64,000 nucleotides of DNA from G963665925 sp963678925 (lineage in GTDB: Bacteria > Bacillota > Clostridia > Peptostreptococcales > Acidaminobacteraceae): assembly GCA_963678925.1 (NCBI GenBank), contig OY787533.1, forward strand, positions 3,658,001 through 3,722,000, in the 5' to 3' direction. Of the stretch, positions 17,826-25,645 are shown piece after piece. Made by a program: the position numbers and the translations under genes. Positions within the stretch are counted from its first letter, which is position 1, and each line of letters opens with the position of its first letter. The notes beneath the pieces were generated by a model, which saw nothing but the letters and a program-made list of their open reading frames with translations, was not told the origin of the DNA and made no database searches.

Positions 17826-18007
17826 GGTTTCCTGCAAAACTGACAAGTCTGCTTATGCAATTATGTTATAAGTGGAAAATGAAAACTTCCAAAGTGTGCA
17901 AAATCATTATTGCCCTATTCATGCTGACAAAAATGTCAGTAGAGGACATTTTTATTCGTAATTATCCGATCTGAAATTATATGATACCATTGTGAAAAAT
18001 AGCGCAG

Positions 18008-18020
18008 TATACAATGCAAG
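18008..18020 (+). promoter_or_regulatory. Half LysR-type box
   Basis: TATACAATGCAAG is identical over 13 nt to the right half of the box at 18929-18951 and lies 45 bp before the SDR start. The left half is not conserved. Confidence 0.35.
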
Positions 18021-18064
18021 TATTGGTAACAGCTGCGTTAGGTCACTTAAGGAGGATATCATAT

Positions 18065-18826
18065 ATGGGAAGACTAGAAGATAAAATTGTGATTGTAACA
18101 GGCGGAAATTCAGGAATTGGACGTGCCACTGCAGACCTCTTCTGCAAGGAGGGCGCAAAGGTGGTCATAGCGTCAAGACGTGCAGAAGTGAATGCTGAAA
18201 CCGTTGCTGAGATTGAAGGCAAGGGCGGCGAAATCATGGCTGTACAGGCCGACGTTTCCAAAATGGAGGACTGTAAAAGGATTATTGATGAAACCGTGAA
18301 CAAGTACGGCAGAATTGATGTTCTAGTAAACAATGCAGGCATTGCTGACAAACACATGCCGGTAAATCAATGTACCGAGTCTTGGTATGACACAGTCATC
18401 AAGATCGATCAGTACTCTGTATACTATATGTGCAAGTATGCACTGGAGCATATGGAAAAAGCGGGTTCAGGCTCTATTGTCAACATTTCATCCATTGGCA
18501 GTCAAGGGGTTGCAGGCATTTCCTACAGCGCGGCAAAGGCTGCTGTCAATGCCATGACCAAGAACATTGCCCTGCAGTATTCCCATACGGCAATCCGCTG
18601 CAATGCCATAGGGCCAGGACCAACGCCAACACCGCTCAATGCGCCAGAGGCTATGAAGACCTTCAACATGGCGTTTGCAGACGCATGTGCAAAGCATATT
18701 GACATTACAGTACCGGAAGCAGATGTGTATGACCAGGCTGAAGCGATTTTATATTTCGCAAGCGATGTGTCAAAGGCGGTAACGGGTCAGATTCTTTACG
18801 TTGACCACGGTACAACACTCTATTAG
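18065..18826 (+). CDS. Short-chain dehydrogenase/reductase
   Basis: 253 aa classical SDR: TGGNSGIGRA cofactor loop, NNAG, catalytic Ser in VNISSIGS, and YSAAK. The residues SRRAE after beta-2 (K..ASRRAE) favour NADP(H). ATG 18065 follows AAGGAGGATATC. Known phloroglucinol reductases are SDRs of this general kind, and 3-hydroxy-acid dehydrogenases are another possibility; context with a predicted cyclic beta-diketone hydrolase makes ring-ketone/enol reduction attractive, but this is inference. Confidence 0.8.
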   Translation: MGRLEDKIVIVTGGNSGIGRATADLFCKEGAKVVIASRRAEVNAETVAEIEGKGGEIMAVQADVSKMEDCKRIIDETVNKYGRIDVLVNNAGIADKHMPVNQCTESWYDTVIKIDQYSVYYMCKYALEHMEKAGSGSIVNISSIGSQGVAGISYSAAKAAVNAMTKNIALQYSHTAIRCNAIGPGPTPTPLNAPEAMKTFNMAFADACAKHIDITVPEADVYDQAEAILYFASDVSKAVTGQILYVDHGTTLY

Positions 18827-18832
18827 AAAACA

Positions 18833-18876
18833 GTCGGTGTGGTTTCCTCTTGTGGGGCGATCACACTTTTTTTATG
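18833..18876 (+). terminator. Probable terminator after the SDR gene
   Basis: GGTGTG pairs with CACAC across a 20-nt loop and is followed by seven T residues. The stem is short. Confidence 0.5.
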
Positions 18877-18928
18877 CAGCAATGGCATAACCGCCTGCAA
18901 TATGCGAAGAAGGCATAAGGACCGTATG

Positions 18929-18951
18929 CAAATACGGCATTATACAATGCA
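18929..18951 (+). promoter_or_regulatory. LysR-type box (copy 3)
   Basis: A 23-bp element beginning GCAAATACGG and ending TATACAATGC, about 160 bp before the third MFS gene and upstream of two cre-like sites. Confidence 0.5.
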
Positions 18952-18988
18952 AGGCGACGCCGATAAACTATGTAGCATAGAGTGACTC

Positions 18989-19026
18989 TATAAAACGTTT
19001 TTTATTTCAGGAAAACGTTTTTGTTC
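18989..19026 (+). promoter_or_regulatory. Tandem cre-like operators
   Basis: Two AAAACGTTTTT motifs have their central CG at 18996-18997 and 19016-19017, exactly 20 bp apart, the same spacing as the pair before livJ. The first is TAAAACGTTTTTTA, the second GGAAAACGTTTTTG. Confidence 0.6.
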
Positions 19027-19112
19027 TTTAAATCGATTTTCGTTCTCTGGCCCAGGACAAAGTAATTATTACTGCACATTGTTTATAACTTATATGCAAA
19101 AGTGAGGGGTTT

Positions 19113-20390
19113 ATGAAGACAAACAAGGTAAGGTATAATTTTGGCAAGCAGGGCATCTTTACGATTGCGTATTCTGCACTTCTTGTATATTTCATGACAG
19201 GGCTAACCGTTGACGGATTGAACATCATTGTTCCTGGTTTTGCAGCGCTCAAGGGATGGAACGCTGACCAGCTCCTTGCAATAGCAACGCCGGCATCTGT
19301 GGTCGCCTTGATTCTGACATCCTTCTGGGGCAATGCGATTCAGGCATTTGGACTAAAAAAGGCAACAAGCATCTCGCTCATAGCGGGTGGTGTATCCATG
19401 TATCTGTTCGGTCAGAGTGTGAACATTCTGATGTACGGAATTATGGAAACACTTATGATTACCTTTATCAACTGTTTCTCCGTTATTTGCGGCTATGCGA
19501 TGATTGCCAACTGGTTCCCTAAGAAGAAGGGTATTGTATTGGGGTTCACGACAATGGGCATGAACTTGGCATCGGCGACGATTCCTGCTCTGTTGACCTT
19601 CTTCAGCACGTTTTTTGATGCTAATGGAAATATCACACATGCTCTCAATGCCTTTGCTGTGATTCTGATCATCGTTGGTATTTTGAATCAGATGTTTGCC
19701 AGGGCAACACCAGAAGAATGTGGTCTCTATCCTGACAATGAGAAACCTGCGCCAGGGATTGGCCATTCTGATGTGACACCTCAGGTCAGTATGGGATACA
19801 TGAAGGCGCTTTCTTCTGTAACGGTATGGAAGCTCGGTATCGCCTATGGTCTTGCTGGAATGGGTACCGTTGGGATTATGTCACAGCTGATTCCTTACTT
19901 GACGGGCAGCAGAGGCTTTACAATCGATAAGGCACTGATGGCTATGTCCACAGCAGCGCTGATTGGTGTGATAGGGTCTTATCTGTGGGGCTATATAGAC
20001 CAGCGGTGGGGCACACGGTTTGCATCTCAAATATTTGGTATCTGGTATGCGCTGGCTATAGGATTCCTGATTGCACCAGGTGGCAGCACAAGCCTGATGA
20101 TCGGTATAGCAATGATTGGTCTTGGCATTGGTGGAACAGGCAACTTCCCGCCTTCAATGACGACAATGTGCTTTGGACGGGGTGATTTTGCAACGACATT
20201 TAGTGTTGTGAACATGATTATGGGTGTCATCCGTTCTTCTGCATTTCTTCTCTTGGGTGTACTTAGAGGTATGACAGGGAGCACTGAGACTGCGTATTTG
20301 GTCTTCCTGGGATTGTCGCTTATGAGTTCGGTCGTCATTTCATTCGTAACACATAAAGACCTCGCAGAAGAATCTGAATTAGCGGCGTAA
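19113..20390 (+). CDS. MFS transporter
   Basis: 425 aa, 12 membrane segments, related to the transporter at 13967 (shared TPEE(A/C)GL(F/Y)PD linker and YLxGYIDQRWG/LGWIDDKLG cytoplasmic loop). It is preceded by a LysR box and tandem cre-like sites, the most elaborate control region in the island after that of 8174. Likely to carry an organic anion or neutral phenolic; substrate unknown. Confidence 0.8.
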   Translation: MKTNKVRYNFGKQGIFTIAYSALLVYFMTGLTVDGLNIIVPGFAALKGWNADQLLAIATPASVVALILTSFWGNAIQAFGLKKATSISLIAGGVSMYLFGQSVNILMYGIMETLMITFINCFSVICGYAMIANWFPKKKGIVLGFTTMGMNLASATIPALLTFFSTFFDANGNITHALNAFAVILIIVGILNQMFARATPEECGLYPDNEKPAPGIGHSDVTPQVSMGYMKALSSVTVWKLGIAYGLAGMGTVGIMSQLIPYLTGSRGFTIDKALMAMSTAALIGVIGSYLWGYIDQRWGTRFASQIFGIWYALAIGFLIAPGGSTSLMIGIAMIGLGIGGTGNFPPSMTTMCFGRGDFATTFSVVNMIMGVIRSSAFLLLGVLRGMTGSTETAYLVFLGLSLMSSVVISFVTHKDLAEESELAA

Positions 20391-20418
20391 TATAAAGGGC
20401 TAATAGGACATATATTGA

Positions 20419-20451
20419 AGACCTCCAGGGCAATTAAGCATGGGGGTCTTT
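20419..20451 (+). terminator. Weak terminator/hairpin
   Basis: AAGACCTCC pairs with GGGGGTCTT, then TTG. It may attenuate read-through into the next gene. Confidence 0.5.
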
Positions 20452-20498
20452 GAGAAGTATATTGAATGAGAAGTATATAAAAAAAGGAGACGAGCGGT

Positions 20499-21806
20499 AT
20501 GCGTAAACTGGACAGGATAGAGTCAAAGGTGGCGGTTGTGTTTCAAATTGCAGATCGTTTATTGTCGGGTGAAATCCAAAAGGATCAGGCAAAGACACAG
20601 TTAGACGGTCATATGGCGCAAATTCGTCCTGCACAGATTGACAGAATACGAGATGTTCTGTCACAACGGATAGAAAGCGCAGTCGATTTCGGACAAGCAG
20701 ACGCGCTCGTTAAACTTATTGGCCCATATTTGCGACCGTCCTATCACATGCTTGAACCAGGCCATCCAATTCGAAATTACTTCAATGAAAACACGGTAAT
20801 GCGCCAAATCTTGATTGATATAGATAAACTAGACGGTGAAAGCGCTTCAGCAGATGTCTGGATGGGCTACTACGAAAAAATGATGCAGTTCAATTTGCAT
20901 ATTGAACGTCAAGCGCAGTGCTTCTTTAAGGAAGCTGCAAAGCGAAAGGGAAACAAGGCACTAGCCCAAGCTGTTGAAATGGGCAGTCGGGCAATTCTTG
21001 AAGTTGAAAATAATCATAAAGAGCTGTGTGCGGGAAACATACTTGATTTTATTTTCAATCAAAGAATGGTTGTTCAGCAGATGACACAGTATCTGGATAT
21101 GGAAGAAAAAGTACTTTACCCAGATGCAATTAAGCATTTTAAAGGCAGTGACTGGGAAAGGCTAAGAAGTGCTGATGATGTGTTTGGCTATGTATATATT
21201 GAGACGCCTCCGGCATTTAATGTCGAGTTTGTCAAACGTGCTAATCCAAATCCGTTTCAAGAGACAAGTGAAAAAACAGGTGATGTATCCGTGCATCAGT
21301 TGGGCGCAGCTTACCTTGACACAAGTGTAAGGGTCATATCGACCTCTGGTGTCATTGACTTGGCCACAGCGTCACTGATTGACAAGGAACGTGTAAAGGG
21401 CATCCTGCAAGGCATGGAAGCGGACAGCACTGCACAGGTGCAATATGGAAATAGGACACTGACCCTGATCTACACTGCAATGACAGGTCCATCGGGTAAT
21501 CGCGATGCCGTATTGGTAACGGCTCAGGAAAGCACCTGCAAGACCTGTTCAGACAGTGTGTCTCTTGCACCGGAAATCAGCACGGGAAGGCTTGAAGTGA
21601 CGCCCACGTGCATGATTGCGGACCTGTTTGAGAATTGCAGCGGGTTCGAGGAAGCCTTTTACAGTATCGATCCTGAACTGGATGGACTGCGTGGACCCAT
21701 GGGTCAAATGATGCTAAATGATGCGTCCATAGATATGCTTGCAAAAAGCATGCGGTGGGATGTGTCTGAACTGATGGACAGAATTAGGGAGATTGTTCAG
21801 AGCTGA
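20499..21806 (+). CDS. DUF438/hemerythrin-like protein with PAS-like and DUF1858-like C-terminus
   Basis: 435 aa, soluble. The N-terminal 90 residues resemble DUF438; next comes a hemerythrin-like helical region opening MLEPGHPIRNYFNEN and containing LHIERQ, NNHKEL and MEEKVLYPDAIKHF; then a PAS-like beta segment (about 270-350, with CKTCSD); then a DUF1858-like end (LEVTPTCMIADLFE...DASIDMLAKSMRWDVSELMDRI). In most relatives a final DUF1858 carries a CxxC; here those cysteines are absent. Such proteins are thought to sense O2, NO or redox state. It follows the MFS gene and might protect or regulate the oxygen-sensitive reductases. Function not established. Confidence 0.65.
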   Translation: MRKLDRIESKVAVVFQIADRLLSGEIQKDQAKTQLDGHMAQIRPAQIDRIRDVLSQRIESAVDFGQADALVKLIGPYLRPSYHMLEPGHPIRNYFNENTVMRQILIDIDKLDGESASADVWMGYYEKMMQFNLHIERQAQCFFKEAAKRKGNKALAQAVEMGSRAILEVENNHKELCAGNILDFIFNQRMVVQQMTQYLDMEEKVLYPDAIKHFKGSDWERLRSADDVFGYVYIETPPAFNVEFVKRANPNPFQETSEKTGDVSVHQLGAAYLDTSVRVISTSGVIDLATASLIDKERVKGILQGMEADSTAQVQYGNRTLTLIYTAMTGPSGNRDAVLVTAQESTCKTCSDSVSLAPEISTGRLEVTPTCMIADLFENCSGFEEAFYSIDPELDGLRGPMGQMMLNDASIDMLAKSMRWDVSELMDRIREIVQS

Positions 21807-21836
21807 GGTGGATTAGAATCCATCTCAGCTCTTTTT
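21799..21836 (+). terminator. Rho-independent terminator
   Basis: A long stem, GAGCTGAGGTGGATT against AATCCATCTCAGCTC, followed by six T residues; it includes the stop codon of the preceding gene. Confidence 0.9.
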
Positions 21837-22218
21837 TAATTGTCTAGGAAATTTCATTTCCTAAACAATTAAAAAGCGGGGATTGGCAAGGGGATTCCCC
21901 TTGTCTGCTTTAAGGAGGGTGCTCAGTTGGCTTTCATCTTTGTCATGATATTATCTAAACAGAAAATCCGTAAAATCTAAAAAAAGCTGACTGTTAATTG
22001 TCAAGCATCCCTGTGGCCATGTGACTTGTGTATGGTGCCTATTCCAGACCTGCATAGAAGAAGTGTTTAAAGTGGATTTGCATCGAAATCGAGAGCATAA
22101 TTGAAGCCTGACCTGCAAAACCATACCTTTTTATTCACTTTTCAGACCAGATGTGAAGGTTGTCTTTCAATAAGCCTGTGAAACTTGCGACAATTCGTGT
22201 GACAAGAATAAATCAATT
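21837..22218 (+). other. Gene-free stretch with two further hairpins
   Basis: Directly after the terminator come two more hairpins: TAGGAAAT-TTC-ATTTCCTA (about 21844-21862) and CAAGGGG-ATT-CCCCTTG (about 21889-21904), the latter enclosed by AAAGC/GCTTT. The remaining 300 bp show no gene and no element that I recognise. Confidence 0.5.
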
Positions 22219-22247
22219 TTGATTGTCTTTGTTCATATTGCTATAAT
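22219..22247 (+). promoter_or_regulatory. Sigma-A type promoter
   Basis: TTGATT (22219-22224), 17-bp spacer, TATAAT (22242-22247), a near-consensus vegetative promoter about 45 bp before the leader ORF at 22294. Confidence 0.75.
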
Positions 22248-22293
22248 CAAGTTATATCAATGGTTACGAGAAACAGGAGGGAGGTGCGTTGAC

Positions 22294-22320
22294 ATGAAAA
22301 TCATGTCAGCATACATATGA
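22294..22320 (+). CDS. Possible 8-codon leader ORF coupled to the dehydrogenase gene
   Basis: AGGAGGGAGG at 22276-22285 is best placed for ATG 22294, which opens MKIMSAYI and stops at TGA 22318-22320, overlapping the next ATG at 22317 by ATGA. The inverted repeat GACATGA-AAA-TCATGTC (22291-22307) folds over its start. The downstream gene has no other good ribosome site, so it may depend on translational coupling. Confidence 0.4.
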   Translation: MKIMSAYI

Positions 22321-23279
22321 AAAAGAGCTTTGAAGCATATAAGGTATTGATTGTTGGAGCTGGAACGATGGGACGTTCCATTGCAGAGATTATTTCATCA
22401 TATGGTATTGAAACACACCTTTATGACGCCTTTGAAGAACAGGTGGACAATGCCAAAGGTCTCATTGAGGCGGATCTCAGCTATTATCTTGCTGAGGGGA
22501 TCATAAGTGAAGCTGCTGTTGAAAAATCAGCCAGGTGTCTGCATTACACAAAGACCTTGCCTGAGGGGGCCAAGAACGCGGATATGGTCATTGAAGCCGT
22601 ATTTGAAGACCCGAAAGTCAAGCGGGATATATACGAGAAGCTCGACAAGTACTGCGGTCCATCGTGTATTTTCTGTAGCAATACATCAGGCTCCAACATA
22701 TTTGAAATTGTGAATATCAGCCATCCTGAAAGACTGGTTATCACACATTTCTTCAATCCGGCCTACATCATGCCCCTTGTGGAGATCGTTGCTGGCGCTC
22801 AGACCTCTGAATCTACGAAGTCTCAGGTCTACGCATTTCTGGCGCATTTGGGAAAGGAACCTGTTGTCATTAATCAATATGTCCCAGGATTTATCGTTAA
22901 CCGCATTGCGACGGCCATTGTCCGTGAAGCCGGTTACATGATACAAAAGGGGTGGGTGAGCGGCGCGGATATTGACAAGGCCATACGCAGCACCAGCGGC
23001 ATCCGCTATGCCTTTGAGGGGCCGTTGGCACTTTATGATGTAGTCGGCTGGGATTTGACAACATCTGTATCAGACACGATCCAGAAGACACTATGTAATG
23101 ATACGGGCAAAAATGCCCTGGGTGTTGAGATGATAGAGAAGGACATGCTGGGTCTGAAATCAGGAAAGGGTATTTACGCATATGATGCCATAAAGCCTCA
23201 GGATTATCTGCATGACAGGGCACAGCGTATTGTTGAAATGACTAAAATGCTTGGACTCCATACCTCAAGTGCTCAGTAA
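22317..23279 (+). CDS. 3-hydroxyacyl-CoA dehydrogenase-family enzyme, possibly for a free 3-hydroxy acid
   Basis: 320 aa, NAD fold VLIVGAGTMGRSIAEI at the N-terminus and the family motif HFFNPAYIMPLVEIV at about 143-157, with the C-terminal helical dimerisation domain. The PLVEIV version of the motif resembles carnitine and gulonate dehydrogenases, which act on free hydroxy acids, more than the KLVEVI of 3-hydroxybutyryl-CoA dehydrogenases. It could oxidise 3-hydroxy-5-oxohexanoate to triacetate in a phloroglucinol-type pathway, or act on 3-hydroxybutyryl-CoA in butyrate synthesis. It has its own strong promoter and terminator. Confidence 0.75.
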   Translation: MKKSFEAYKVLIVGAGTMGRSIAEIISSYGIETHLYDAFEEQVDNAKGLIEADLSYYLAEGIISEAAVEKSARCLHYTKTLPEGAKNADMVIEAVFEDPKVKRDIYEKLDKYCGPSCIFCSNTSGSNIFEIVNISHPERLVITHFFNPAYIMPLVEIVAGAQTSESTKSQVYAFLAHLGKEPVVINQYVPGFIVNRIATAIVREAGYMIQKGWVSGADIDKAIRSTSGIRYAFEGPLALYDVVGWDLTTSVSDTIQKTLCNDTGKNALGVEMIEKDMLGLKSGKGIYAYDAIKPQDYLHDRAQRIVEMTKMLGLHTSSAQ

Positions 23280-23353
23280 GAGCCTCTGATGTCAATTTGG
23301 GAAGTAGAATAATTTGAGCTGGAATATGATTTGACAGCTTGAAAGACAAAATT

Positions 23354-23403
23354 AAAGAACGTGAACAGCATCTCTGATTGGAGTGCGGTTCACGTTCTTT
23401 TTT
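23354..23403. terminator. Bidirectional terminator
   Basis: A 13-bp perfect stem AAAGAACGTGAAC / GTTCACGTTCTTT, with T tracts readable from both sides, separates the dehydrogenase from the convergent htpG. Confidence 0.88.
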
Positions 23404-23456
23404 GGTTCGTGTGTGTATAATGTGGTAATGTCTGTGGCGTCTTTAGGGGTCTCTAC

Positions 23457-25301
23457 TTAGCCAGCCTGGGCAATCTTAGAGAGAATGGTTTCACTGCGTG
23501 TGATAAAGGACTCCATATGTTCAAGGCTGAGTGTGCCCTGGCTCATGAGGGCCAAATCAAACAGCTGGTTTATAACAAGTGCTGACTGGATTTCATCTTC
23601 AGTTTCCAGAATATATTTGACAGTGTCGTTGTTCAGGTTAACAAGATAGGTACTCTGTGCCTGCTTTTCTCTTAGATGGGTATCTGTTGACTTTAAAAAC
23701 CCGTATATTTCGAGCATATCCGCCATACGACGCCCTTTTTCATCATTGATAATCAAAGATGTAATACTTTCCTGTTCAAGGTTGGTGATTTTAAGCTGCA
23801 TGTTGGCAATACGTTCGCCAAGAGAAGCCCGTATTTTTTCTGTGAGCGCATCGACATATGGTGTGTCGTCAGGGCTAAGTGTGCCTTCAAACAGCGACTC
23901 GATGTTCGAATCGATGCGTATGAAGCCCACCTTCTGGTGGACAAGCTCCTGGCGACGCATAAATGGCTGGTCAATGACATGGTCAAAGAGAAGGGCATTC
24001 AAGCCGCATTTTTTGAATATTTCAATGTAATGTGCCTGCTCGAGTGCATCCGAGGCGTAATAAACCGTATTCTCATGCGAGGCTTTAATCTGATCCAAGT
24101 ATTCTGCAATGGTCAGATGGTTGCCGTAAAGGTCTTCAAAGACGACCTTGCGTGTCATGACCGATGCGAAAATACGGTCCTGCATGATGCCATATTTGAC
24201 AAAAGCGTTTAGCTGGGGCCAGTAAGCTTCGTAGTCGCTTCGCTTGTTTTCAAACATGCTATTCATGGCAATGGTGACTTCTTGAGACAGACACTCATAA
24301 ATCAGTGCTGTAAGGTCCTTTTCGTTTTCGTCACGGATTGTGGAGCGGGAAACGACAAGCGGCAGGTCTTCGCATTCGATAATACCACTTTGGAGATTCA
24401 CAAATTTTGGAATGAGTTCTTTGATATTTTCACCGACGTAAACACCACGGTTGTAGACCCTGATTTTACCATCTAGCTCTTCTGTGCCGTTCTTTGTATC
24501 GCGGAAGTAGAGGATGCCCTTGAGGCCCAGATCAATGCTTTCGATCTTAATCCAGAAAAGGGGGTCGGAAACGTCATCATAATATGCTTTGTAGAAATCA
24601 TGCATATCATCGGTGTTTATTTCTGATTGCGGCTTTTTCCAAATCGGACTGGGATCATTGACAAGTGTGTTGTCAAACTCAGGTGCATTCAGGTATATTT
24701 CTGATTTTAGAAAAATGAAATACTTCTTGATAATGTCATGAATGAGCTCTGGATTCTTCAAATAGGGACTGTCCAGATTCAGATAAATAATGACATCGGT
24801 ACCGTGTTCAGTACGAGAGCCCTGCTTCATTTCGTAGGACATATCAGCGTTGCAGTCCCATCTTACAGGCTCAGTGCCTTCCTTGCACGACTTTGATTCA
24901 ATGGCCACATGATCACCAAGCATGAAAGCCGAGTAAAACCCGACGCCAAAATGACCGATGATGGACCGCGTCTCTTCATTGCTGTGCTGGTTGATAAACT
25001 CAGCAGCACCGGAAAAAGCGATCTGGTTTATGAATCTGTCCACTTCATCAGCTGTCATGCCGATGCCGTTGTCGGAAATGATCAGTCTATTGTCTTCAGT
25101 ATCCAGCGTGACGCGTATCGTGCCCTTAGAAGGGGAAAGGCATGCTTCATCCTCTTGCAGGGAAGACAGCTTTTCTATAGCATCCGACGCGTTGGATATG
25201 AGTTCTCTAAATACGATGTCCTGTTCTGTATAAAGCCATTTCTTTAGAATAGAGAAAATGTTCTTGCTTTCAATCGATAGAAAGCCATTTTGATTATTCA
25301 C
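23457..25301 (-). CDS. htpG: Molecular chaperone HtpG (Hsp90)
   Basis: 614 aa ATP-dependent cytoplasmic chaperone. N-terminal GHKL ATPase with FRELISNASDAIEKL, DNGIGMT, and GHFGVGFYSAF; middle and C-terminal dimer domains follow. Length is typical. It is the only minus-strand gene in this part of the island and is probably unrelated to it, though its 5' region is shared with the divergent crotonase gene. Confidence 0.93.
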   Translation of the reverse strand: MNNQNGFLSIESKNIFSILKKWLYTEQDIVFRELISNASDAIEKLSSLQEDEACLSPSKGTIRVTLDTEDNRLIISDNGIGMTADEVDRFINQIAFSGAAEFINQHSNEETRSIIGHFGVGFYSAFMLGDHVAIESKSCKEGTEPVRWDCNADMSYEMKQGSRTEHGTDVIIYLNLDSPYLKNPELIHDIIKKYFIFLKSEIYLNAPEFDNTLVNDPSPIWKKPQSEINTDDMHDFYKAYYDDVSDPLFWIKIESIDLGLKGILYFRDTKNGTEELDGKIRVYNRGVYVGENIKELIPKFVNLQSGIIECEDLPLVVSRSTIRDENEKDLTALIYECLSQEVTIAMNSMFENKRSDYEAYWPQLNAFVKYGIMQDRIFASVMTRKVVFEDLYGNHLTIAEYLDQIKASHENTVYYASDALEQAHYIEIFKKCGLNALLFDHVIDQPFMRRQELVHQKVGFIRIDSNIESLFEGTLSPDDTPYVDALTEKIRASLGERIANMQLKITNLEQESITSLIINDEKGRRMADMLEIYGFLKSTDTHLREKQAQSTYLVNLNNDTVKYILETEDEIQSALVINQLFDLALMSQGTLSLEHMESFITRSETILSKIAQAG

Positions 25302-25645
25302 TTTGGATCCGCCTTTCTTTATCTTTTATCTACGGGCAATTTCTCAACCGATATTCACCCGACTTATAACTTTTATGCATCATGTATGGTCAACATAACT
25401 TGATGGTAACACTATAACGAATATCCCTTTCAAATAAAATAGGGAAAGCGTTTTTTGTTATGCAGATAACGAATTTTACGATGCATGACTGGATGGTTAC
25501 TATGAGAGTGTAAAGCATCCCACGTCTGACAAGGCACTGAGACATGCAGTCGCCTGTGACTACTATAGAAGCAGTCAGATGTGTCCATTCAATCAATACT
25601 TACAATACTTAAAACAATTTTTATTTTTCTTAAGGAGGAAAACGA
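25302..25645 (+). promoter_or_regulatory. Divergent htpG/crotonase control region with cre site and LysR box
   Basis: No gene is seen. A cre-like GGAAAGCGTTTTTT lies at 25443-25456, and LysR-type box copy 4 at 25462-25484 begins GCAGATAACG and ends TTTACGATGC. Both are about 160-200 bp before the crotonase start, so a long 5' leader or a promoter close to 25500 is implied. Confidence 0.55.
25363..25393 (-). promoter_or_regulatory. Candidate htpG promoter
   Basis: On the minus strand TTGACC (25393-25388) and TTATAA or TATAAG (25369-25363) lie 18-19 bp apart. No CIRCE element is visible. Confidence 0.4.

Noticed and set aside
18886..18901. TGGCAT...CTGC as a second sigma-54 promoter
   Set aside because: GG and GC are 13 bp apart, one too many, and no activator site is nearby.
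25302..25645. CIRCE heat-shock operator for htpG
   Set aside because: No TTAGCACTC-N9-GAGTGCTAA element is visible on either strand.
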